Below, piece by piece: positions 57,243 through 64,000 of a stretch of DNA of 64,000 bases. The position numbers and the translations under genes were made by a program. Below the pieces are notes generated by a model that was not told the origin of the DNA, ran no database searches, and saw nothing but the letters and a program-made list of their open reading frames with translations. The stretch covers positions 1 through 64,000 of the forward strand of contig NZ_VOUX01000006.1 of the NCBI RefSeq assembly GCF_008011855.1, written 5' to 3'. Numbering within the stretch: position 1 is the first letter of the stretch; the number at the start of each line of letters is the position of its first letter. This stretch comes from Serratia bockelmannii. GTDB lineage: Bacteria > Pseudomonadota > Gammaproteobacteria > Enterobacterales > Enterobacteriaceae.

Positions 57243-57266
57243 CCGGCCCCGCGCGAACGGGGCCGG
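57243..57266 (-). terminator. GC hairpin after fdhE
   Basis: CCGGCCCC/GGGGCCGG stem just past the fdhE stop, without a T-run; a weak intrinsic terminator at the end of the fdo operon. Confidence 0.5.
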
Positions 57267-57270
57267 GCGG

Positions 57271-58200
57271 TTACTCCGCCGGGAACAGGAACGGATTGAT
57301 GCTGCTGCGGCCGAAGCCTTCCTCTTCCATGCGGGCGTCCAGCACCAGCGAAGCCAGATCGTCGGCCACCGCTTCAACCTGCGGGTCTTTTTCCTGATAG
57401 AGGATCTTCAGGTAAGTGCCGCAGTCGCCGCAGCTTTCCGCCTTCACCGCCGCCTGCTCGCTGTCCAGCGACCAGTAGTTGAGATCGCGGGTCTGCTCGC
57501 AGTTGCTGCACTTCACCCGCACCACGTGCCATTCGCTTTCGCACAGGTTGCAGTGCAGGTAGCGCAGGCCGTTAACGGTGCCGATATGCACCATGCTGGA
57601 AACCGGGATGCTGCCGCACACCGGGCAGAACTGGCGCTGCTCGCCGTATTCGGCGCGCGCCTTGCCGGGGATCAGGCTGGCCATCTGCGCCCAATAGAGC
57701 GACAGCGCGGCCCAGAGGAACGGCGCCTTCTCGCTGCCCACCTTGCCGAACTCGCGGTTGAGCAAGGCGTCGGCCATCAGCTCCAGCTCGTGCGCCGAGG
57801 CCTTCTCCAGGTTGTCCAGCACCGCCAGAATGTGCTCCGGCGCCTGCGGGCGCAGCTCGGCGATCAGCGACGTCAGCAGCTTGCGCCAGTGCTCGCTGCG
57901 CGGGAACACGCTCAGATCGAGCGGCGGTTTGCCGCTGGCGGCGCCCTGCGCCAACGCTTCGCTCAGATCGAGCGCCAGCGGATTATCGTGCAGCGCATGC
58001 TGCTGCGCCTGCGCCAGTTCGGCGGCGAAGTTAAGGTAGTCGCCCAGCGGGTTGTCGACCGCCAGCTGACGCAGACGGTCGGCGCGGCGGCTGTACAGGC
58101 TTTTCAGGTTGGCGAAAAGTAACGGCGGGATGTTCTCCGCCGTTGTGGACTTCTCACGCTGTGCCCCTAACTGCTCTTTAGGAACGATGCGGATACTCAT
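57271..58200 (-). CDS. fdhE: Formate dehydrogenase accessory protein FdhE
   Basis: 309 residues, equal to E. coli FdhE. Two rubredoxin-like zinc/iron sites of CxxC pairs: CPVCG, CNLCE, CSNCE and CGDCG. It is needed for activity of the membrane formate dehydrogenases FdnGHI and FdoGHI. Its start overlaps the fdoI stop by 1 nt, so it belongs to the fdo operon. Confidence 0.96.
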   Translation of the reverse strand: MSIRIVPKEQLGAQREKSTTAENIPPLLFANLKSLYSRRADRLRQLAVDNPLGDYLNFAAELAQAQQHALHDNPLALDLSEALAQGAASGKPPLDLSVFPRSEHWRKLLTSLIAELRPQAPEHILAVLDNLEKASAHELELMADALLNREFGKVGSEKAPFLWAALSLYWAQMASLIPGKARAEYGEQRQFCPVCGSIPVSSMVHIGTVNGLRYLHCNLCESEWHVVRVKCSNCEQTRDLNYWSLDSEQAAVKAESCGDCGTYLKILYQEKDPQVEAVADDLASLVLDARMEEEGFGRSSINPFLFPAE

Positions 58201-58835
58201 CAGGGTTTATCTTCCTGTCGTTTCTCGCGGACCTCACGGTACCAGCGCGGATGATGTTTCTTGGCCCAGGCCGCCGGCACCCAGCCTTCCACCATCGCGG
58301 TAATGGTGCCTTTTACCCACAATGCGGCGTAAATGTGCACCATAATCACGATGATAAGGCCGACCGCGGCCAGCGAATGCACTAGCAGCGCGATGCGGAT
58401 CAGCGGGATGGAGAACGACGGCGCGAAATACGGCCGCCAGATCACCACGCCACTGGCCAGCAGCAGCACCAGGCTAATAATCGCCGCCCAGAACACGCAC
58501 TTCTGGCCGAAATTATAGCGCCCGGTGTCACCCACTTCCTCGTTCATGGCGATTTTGTGGATGTTCTTGGCCCAGACGATATCTTCCCGGTTGATCAGGT
58601 TATGCTTCCAGTAGCGCAGGAACATCAGCAGGAACGCGGCAAACATGATCACCCCGACAAACGGGTGCAGAATGCGCGCCAGCTGCGGCGTCCCGAAGAT
58701 GTTCATCAGCCAGTTGAAGGAGGGGAAGAAGAACCCCAGCCCGCTGATGGCGGCGAACACGAAGCAAAACGCCACGATCCAGTGGTTGATGCGCTCCGGT
58801 GCGCTGTAACGCTGAATGGGCTTTTCCTTTCTCAT
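58200..58835 (-). CDS. fdoI: Formate dehydrogenase-O cytochrome b556 subunit FdoI
   Basis: 211 residues (E. coli 211). Four membrane segments with haem-binding His residues ([60 protein letters not shown]). It passes electrons from FdoH to quinone. Overlaps fdoH by 4 nt. Confidence 0.95.
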   Translation of the reverse strand: MRKEKPIQRYSAPERINHWIVAFCFVFAAISGLGFFFPSFNWLMNIFGTPQLARILHPFVGVIMFAAFLLMFLRYWKHNLINREDIVWAKNIHKIAMNEEVGDTGRYNFGQKCVFWAAIISLVLLLASGVVIWRPYFAPSFSIPLIRIALLVHSLAAVGLIIVIMVHIYAALWVKGTITAMVEGWVPAAWAKKHHPRWYREVREKRQEDKP

Positions 58836-59734
58836 TTGCGCGTCTCCTCGTCATGCGACTCGTCGTGCTCATCCTCATCGTCGACGCGGTTAGGCCCGAC
58901 GCCGACATAGTGGAACACGCTGGCCGCGAAGGTGGCGGCAAAACCGATGGCCGCCAGGGGTTTCCACACGCCCTTCCAGAAGGTCACCGCCGGGCTGATG
59001 CTCGGGTTGTCCGGCAAACCGTGGTACAGCTGCGGTTTGTCGGCGTGGTGCAACACGTACATCACGTGCGTGCCGCCCACCCCTGCCGGATCGTACAGAC
59101 CGGCGTTCTGGTAGCCGCGGGTGTTCAGCTCGCTGACGCGATCCGCCGCCACCTGCTTCATCGCTTCCTTGGTACCGAAGTGAATGGCGCCGGTCGGGCA
59201 GGTTTTCACGCAGGCCGGTTCCTGGCCGACGTCCACGCGGTCGACGCACAGGGTGCACTTGTACACCCGGTTGTCGTCCTTGTTCATGCGCGGCACGTCG
59301 AACGGGCAGCCGGCGATGCAGTAGCCGCAGCCGATGCAGTGCTCGGATTGGAAGTCGACGATGCCGTTGGCGTACTGAATGATCGCGCCTTCCGACGGGC
59401 AGGCCTTCAGGCAGCCCGGATCGGCGCAGTGCATGCAGCCATCCTTGCGGATCAGCCATTCCAGCTTGCCGTTTTCCTCCACCTCGGAGAAGCGCATCAC
59501 CGTCCACGACTTGGCGGTCAGATCGGCGGGGTTATCGTACACCCCGACGTTGTGCCCCACTTCGTCGCGGATGTCGTTCCATTCGGAACAGGCCACCTGA
59601 CAGGCCTTGCAGCCGATACAGGTGGTGACATCGATCAGTTTGGCCACTTCTTCCTGGTGGTCACGGGCGCGCGGCGCCGGCGTGAAGCCATTGGTGGCGG
59701 ATTTACGAATGATGTCTTGAGATTGCATGGCCAT
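58832..59734 (-). CDS. fdoH: Formate dehydrogenase-O iron-sulfur subunit FdoH
   Basis: 300 residues (E. coli 300). Four Cys clusters for [4Fe-4S]: [41 protein letters not shown] and CTLCVDRV...CVKTCP. C-terminal membrane anchor ([22 protein letters not shown]). Electron link between FdoG and FdoI on the periplasmic side. Confidence 0.97.
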   Translation of the reverse strand: MAMQSQDIIRKSATNGFTPAPRARDHQEEVAKLIDVTTCIGCKACQVACSEWNDIRDEVGHNVGVYDNPADLTAKSWTVMRFSEVEENGKLEWLIRKDGCMHCADPGCLKACPSEGAIIQYANGIVDFQSEHCIGCGYCIAGCPFDVPRMNKDDNRVYKCTLCVDRVDVGQEPACVKTCPTGAIHFGTKEAMKQVAADRVSELNTRGYQNAGLYDPAGVGGTHVMYVLHHADKPQLYHGLPDNPSISPAVTFWKGVWKPLAAIGFAATFAASVFHYVGVGPNRVDDEDEHDESHDEETRK

Positions 59735-59746
59735 AATTCGTCTCCG

Positions 59747-62700
59747 TTACACCTTTTCCACGTTGACCAGGAACGCCTTGAACTCCGGCGTTTGCGTATT
59801 GGCGTCGCCGACGAACGGCGTCAGCGTGTTGGCGATAAAGCCTTTCTTCGCCACCCCTTCGTAACCCCAGTGGATCGGGATGCCGATGGTGTCGACTTCC
59901 TGGCCGTGCACCTGCAGCGTGCGAATACGTTTGGTCACCACCGCCTTGGCCTTGATGTAGCCGCGGTTGGAGCTGACCTTCACGGTATCGCCCTGCTTGA
60001 TGCCCTTCTTCTCCGCCAGCTTTTCGCCGATCTCCACGAACTGCTCCGGCTGCGCGATGGCGTTCAGCCGCGCGTGCTTGGTCCAGTAGTGGAAGTGCTC
60101 GGTCAGACGATAGGTGGTGCCGACGTACGGGAACTTGTCGGATTTGCCCATCGCCGCCAGATCGTCCTTGAACACGCGCGCCGCCGGGTTGGACACCACA
60201 TTCGGGTGCAGCGGGTTGGTGCCGAGCGGCGTTTCGAACGGCTCGTAGTGTTCAGGGAACGGCCCTTCCGCCATCTTGTCGGTGGCGAACAGGCGGCCCA
60301 TGCCTTCCGGCTGCATGATGAACGGCCCGACGTCGCTGCCCGGCGCGGCGGTGCTGTAGTCCGGGATATCGGCCCCGACCCACTTGGCGCCGTCCCACTC
60401 CAGCAGTTGGCGTTTCGGATCCCACGGTTTCCCCTGCGGGTCCGCCGAGGCGCGGTTGTACAGAATGCGGCGGTTGAGCGGCCATGCCCAGGCCCAGCCC
60501 AGCGTATTGCCGAGGCCGGACGGATCGGCGTTGTCGCGCCGCGCCATCTGGTTGCCGGCCGGCGTCCAGCTGCCGGCGAAGATCCAGCAACCGCTGGCGG
60601 TGGTGCCGTCGTCGCGCAGCTGCGCAAACGAGCTGAGCAACTCGCCTTTTTTCACCAGCACTTTGCCGTCGGCATCCAGCAGATCCGCCAGCGCCTTGCC
60701 GTTGTTCTCCTGCGCCACCTCTTCCGGCGCCGGGTTGTCCGGCGTCAGGTAGTCCCAGGTCATGTTCAGCACCTGTTCAGGCACCGCACCGCCGTCGCGC
60801 GCATACATCTCGCGCAGGCGACTGAAGATGCCCGCCAGGATCTCGCCGTCGTTCAGCGCTTCGCCCGGGGCGTCCGCGCCTTTCCAGTGCCACTGCAGCC
60901 AGCGGCCGGAGTTGACGATCGAACCGTTCTCTTCGGCGAAGCAGGTGGACGGCAGGCGGAACACTTCGGTCTGGATCTGCGAAGGATCCACCTCGTTGAA
61001 CTCGCCGTGGTTCTGCCAGAAGTTGGAGGTCTCGGTGTTCAACGGATCGATGGTCACCAGGAACTTCAGCTTGGACAGCGAAGCCACTACCTTGTTTTTG
61101 TTCGGGAACGACGCCACCGGGTTAAAGCCCTGGCAGAAGTAGCCGTTGACCTTGCCCTGCGCCATCATCTCGAAGTACTGCAGCACGTCGTAGCCTTTGT
61201 CCCACTTCGGCAACCAGTCAAAGCCCCAGCTGTTGTCCTTCTGCGCCTTATCGCCGTAGAAGGTCTTCATCATGCTGACGAAGAATTTCGGGTAGTTGCC
61301 CCAGTAGTTTACCTGGCCTGGCAGCAGCGCCTTCGGCGTGTTGGCCTTCAGGTAGGTGTCGAGATCGGTCTGTTTCTCCGACGGCAGCGTCATGTAGCCC
61401 GGCAGGCTCTGCGACAGCAGGCCGAGATCGGTCAGACCCTGGATGTTGGAGTGGCCGCGCAGCGCGTTGACGCCGCCGCCCGCCATGCCCATGTTGCCGA
61501 GCAGCAGCTGGATCATCGCCATGGTACGGATGTTCTGCGCGCCGACCGAGTGCTGAGTCCAGCCCAGGGCGTACAGGAACGAAGCGGTTTTATCCGCGAC
61601 GCAGGTTTCGGCGATGTATTCGCACACCTTGAGGAAATCGTCCTTCGGCGTGCCGCAGATGTTGGTCACCACGTCAGGCGTGTAGCGGCTCACGTGCTGC
61701 TTCAGCATGTTCCACACGCAGCGCGGATCCTGCAGCGTGACGTCGCGCTTGGCGAAGCCGTTCTCGTCGAACTGGTAGTTCCAGGTGGTTTTGTCGTACT
61801 TGCGGTTTTCCGCGTCGTAGCCGCTGAACAAGCCGTCTTCGAAGGCAAAGTCTTCCCGCACCAGCAGGCTGGCGTTGGTGTAGGCCTCGACGTACTCGCG
61901 GTTAAACTTGTTGTTGGTCATCAGATACAGCAACACGCCCGACAGGAAAGCGATGTCGGTCCCGGAGCGGATCGGCGTGTAGAAGTCCGCCACCGATGCG
62001 GTTCGGGTAAAGCGCGGATCGATCACGATCAGCTTGGCATTGTTGTGTATTTTGGCTTCCATCGCCCAGCGGAACCCCACCGGATGCGCTTCCGCCGCAT
62101 TACCGCCCATGACGATAATCAAATTCGCGTTCTTGATATCAACCCAGTGGTTGGTCATCGCACCGCGACCAAATGTTGGAGCAAGACTTGCTACCGTTGG
62201 TCCGTGTCAGACACGCGCCTGGTTGTCTACGGCAAGCATGCCGAGAGCGCGACTAAATTTTTGCGACAGAAAACCGGTTTCGTTGCTGGCGGCCGAGGCG
62301 CACAGCATGCCGGTGGTCAGCCAACGGTTGACGGTAACGCCCTGGTCGTTGGTTTTGATGAAGTTGGCATCGCGGTCTTCTTTCACCAGCTTGGCGATGC
62401 GGGTAAAGGCGTCGTCCCAGCTGATGCGTTGCCATTTGTCCGACCCTGGCGCCCGGTATTCCGGGTACTTGAGGCGGCTTTCGCTGTGGATGAAGTCAAC
62501 CAGGCCGGCACCTTTCGGGCAAAGCGCGCCGCGGTTTACCGGGTGATCCGGATCCCCTTCGATATGGAAAATGCTTTCTTTGGCGTTCTTGGCGCCATCA
62601 CCAAGGCTGTACATCAACAGCCCACAGCCGACGGAACAATACGTACAGGTATTACGGGTCTCACGGGCGCGCAGCAGTTTGTACTGCCGGGTTTCCGCCA

Positions 62701-62794
62701 ACGCCACTTCGGGGGCAAAGCCCAGCGCGGCCACCGTCGTTCCTGCCATACCGCCAGCGCAGATCTTAAAGAACTGCCTTCTGCTGACCTGCAT
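59747..62794 (-). CDS. fdoG: Formate dehydrogenase-O major subunit FdoG (selenoprotein)
   Basis: 1015 residues when the in-frame UGA at 62207-62209 is read as selenocysteine 196; E. coli FdoG is 1016 with Sec196. Tat signal MQVSRRQFFKICAGG; [4Fe-4S] site CTYCSVGCG; active-site context NQARV-Sec-HGPTVASLAP; Mo-bisMGD domains to the C-terminus. It oxidises formate in the periplasm. Annotators stopping at UGA split this gene at 62207 and 62158. It is the first gene of fdoGHI-fdhE; fdhE next to it identifies fdo rather than fdn. Confidence 0.97.
62165..62209 (-). promoter_or_regulatory. SECIS element in fdoG
   Basis: On the minus strand TGACACGGACCAACGG leads into the apical hairpin GGTAGCAAGTCTTGCTCC, a short stem with the GTC loop seen in bacterial SECIS of fdhF/fdnG type. 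It lies directly 3' of the UGA and is the expected SelB target. Confidence 0.88.
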
Positions 62795-63112
62795 GGGGGT
62801 CTCCTTTACTCTCGATTGTCACATTGTTCAAATGCGCCTGCCCCGCTAGCGCGGCAAACGCGAATGTCACTGTTGTTATGCTTGCTACGAACGCCGGCCA
62901 TATTACCACAGCGTGCTTGTGGTTGTTACACACTCGTGCTCATTCAGTGAACGCATTGGCACATTTCGATACATTTCGACCTTGGCGCTCTCTACAGTAT
63001 AGAGAGTAACCCACGTGCCGGGGCGATGGCTTGACGCGGCCACCCGCCGCCCTCTCCTATCAGTATGTTAGCGCATCGATTTGTACATTAACCACACACT
63101 TCACAGGGCATT

Positions 63113-63131
63113 GATAATCATTTTCAATATC
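63113..63131 (+). promoter_or_regulatory. Fur box of sodA
   Basis: GATAATCATTTTCAATATC matches the 19-bp Fur consensus GATAATGATAATCATTATC at most positions. It overlaps the -35 region of sodA; sodA of E. coli is Fur-repressed from a nearly identical site. Confidence 0.88.
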
Positions 63132-63148
63132 ATTTAATTAACTATAAT
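63121..63148 (+). promoter_or_regulatory. Predicted sigma-70 promoter of sodA
   Basis: -35 TTTTCA (63121-63126) and -10 TATAAT (63143-63148) with 16-bp spacing, as in the E. coli sodA promoter, about 60 bp upstream of the ATG. Confidence 0.75.
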
Positions 63149-63211
63149 GATCCGACTGCTTACGCGGTGCTCGCCCTTTGCGCCGCCCATACACCACTGG
63201 AGATGATGATT

Positions 63212-63832
63212 ATGAGTTATTCACTGCCATCCCTGCCGTACGCTTACGACGCACTGGAACCGCATTTCGACAAGCAGACGATGGAAATCCATCACACCAA
63301 ACACCACCAGACCTACGTCAACAATGCCAACACCGTGCTGGAAGCCTACCCTGAGCTGGCCAAATACAGCGTTGAAGAGCTGATCCAGGATCTGGATAAA
63401 GTGCCTGCCGACAAACGCACCTTCATGCGCAACAACGCCGGCGGCCACGCCAACCACAGCTTCTTCTGGAAAAACCTGAAAACCGGCACCACGCTGGGCG
63501 GCGATCTGAAAGCGGCCATCGAGCGCGATTTCGGCAGCGTTGAGAAATTCCAGGAAGAGTTCGAGAAAGCCGCAGCCACCCGCTTCGGTTCCGGTTGGGC
63601 CTGGCTGGTGCTGAAAGACGGCAAGCTGGCCGTGGTGTCTACCGCCAACCAGGACAGCCCGCTGATGGGCGAAGCCGTCGCCGGCGCTTCCGGTTTCCCA
63701 ATCATCGGCCTGGACGTGTGGGAACACGCTTACTACCTGAAATACCAGAACAAACGCCCTGACTACATCAAGGCGTTCTGGAACGTGGTCAACTGGGACG
63801 AAGCCGCCGCACGCTTCGCCGCGAAGAAGTAA
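63212..63832 (+). CDS. sodA: Manganese superoxide dismutase SodA
   Basis: 206 residues (E. coli 206) from the ATG at 63212, [19 protein letters not shown]. Metal ligands H27, H82, D168 and H172 (DVWEHAYY) are all in place; Gly77 and Gln147 fit the Mn type. It dismutates superoxide in the cytoplasm. Controlled at least by Fur at this promoter. Ends in an intrinsic terminator. Confidence 0.97.
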   Translation: MSYSLPSLPYAYDALEPHFDKQTMEIHHTKHHQTYVNNANTVLEAYPELAKYSVEELIQDLDKVPADKRTFMRNNAGGHANHSFFWKNLKTGTTLGGDLKAAIERDFGSVEKFQEEFEKAAATRFGSGWAWLVLKDGKLAVVSTANQDSPLMGEAVAGASGFPIIGLDVWEHAYYLKYQNKRPDYIKAFWNVVNWDEAAARFAAKK

Positions 63833-63852
63833 TTCGCCCCCGTTGATGAAGA

Positions 63853-63878
63853 TGCCCGCCGCCGGCGGGTATTTTTTT
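63853..63878 (+). terminator. Rho-independent terminator of sodA
   Basis: GCCCGCC/GGCGGGT stem with a short loop, followed by ATTTTTTT, 20 nt past the sodA stop. Confidence 0.9.
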
Positions 63879-63957
63879 GCCTGAAATCCGCTAAAGTTTG
63901 ACCACTTCTTGCCGATGGTTTGTTCAATTGACGTTCGCCCGGAGAAGGAAAAACGCT

Positions 63958-64000
63958 ATGGCGGCATTGCAAGCATTAGCAGGAAAGTTCACTCATCTCA
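63958..64000 (+). CDS. 5' end of an unidentified CDS (cut by window edge)
   Basis: An ATG with GGAGAAGGAA upstream opens a frame, MAALQALAGKFTHL, that runs off the window. Fourteen codons are too few to identify a family. The good ribosome site makes a real gene likely. Confidence 0.5.
   Translation, partial: MAALQALAGKFTHL

Larger units (their letters stand above)
62795..63211. other. Divergent region fdoG / sodA
   Basis: 417 bp with no credible gene. The right part contains the sodA promoter and Fur box; the left part must contain the fdoG promoter, whose boxes were not identified. fdhD, which adjoins fdoG in E. coli, is not here. Confidence 0.6.

Noticed and set aside
58799-62950. A 1383-codon open frame on the plus strand across fdoI, fdoH and fdoG
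   Set aside because: It is entirely antisense to three well-identified genes, His/Arg/Val-rich without domains, and arises from high GC at third positions. It is not a gene.

Overview
The window reads as a chromosomal segment of a Serratia species, most likely the S. marcescens group. Enterobacterial genes are recognisable throughout (uhpABC, eptB, ydhP, wecH, mdfA, selAB, fdoGHI-fdhE, sodA) in a GC-rich background. They are mixed with genes typical of Serratia rather than E. coli: ohr/ohrR, an OprB-type porin in a bgl operon, and a NodT-type efflux operon. The genus is an inference from gene content. No rRNA genes, CRISPR arrays, IS elements, prophage or integrase genes were seen.

Left part (1-19.4 kb): a tRNA-Pro(UGG) with a partial upstream duplication; the hexose-phosphate sensing system uhpABC without an adjacent uhpT; eptB for lipid A core modification; ohr with its redox regulator ohrR and two matching candidate operators; a small alarmone-hydrolase-like HD protein; a beta-glucoside operon (bglF, 6-phospho-beta-glucosidase, OprB porin) behind a BglG-type antiterminator/terminator leader; an SDR with a divergent LysR regulator; an NAD epimerase; ydhP; an old-yellow-enzyme gene; a nucleotidyltransferase; and an Mpo1-like membrane protein.

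Centre (19.4-32.8 kb): a complete tad/flp pilus locus of lower GC. It runs from a ToxR/CadC-like membrane regulator with a small membrane partner through flp, tadV, rcpC, rcpA, rcpB, tadZ, tadA, tadB, tadC, tadD, tadE, tadF, tadG and an OmpA-domain gene. The whole block is bracketed by a perfect 54-bp direct repeat derived from the 3' end of a universal-stress-protein gene, which marks it as an inserted island. tadG carries one in-frame TAA.

Right part (32.8-64 kb): usp; a siderophore-interacting protein gene overlapping a tripartite MFS efflux operon with a divergent LysR gene; an orphan colicin-E1-type immunity gene; selC (tRNA-Sec); a phytase-like esterase; a CynX-type transporter with a LysR gene; an HTH-nucleotidyltransferase/HEPN pair under a 34-bp palindrome; a Tat-exported amidohydrolase, isochorismatase and GlxA-type regulator operon; wecH; mdfA; a LysE exporter and a GcvA-like regulator; a ParDE-type toxin-antitoxin pair; then the selenium/formate block selA-selB, a GST gene, a dcrB-like gene, fdhE, fdoIHG (fdoG with a Sec UGA and SECIS hairpin), and sodA under a Fur-box promoter. 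selC, selA, selB and a selenoprotein gene therefore lie within 23 kb of one another: the first three make and insert selenocysteine, and fdoG uses it.
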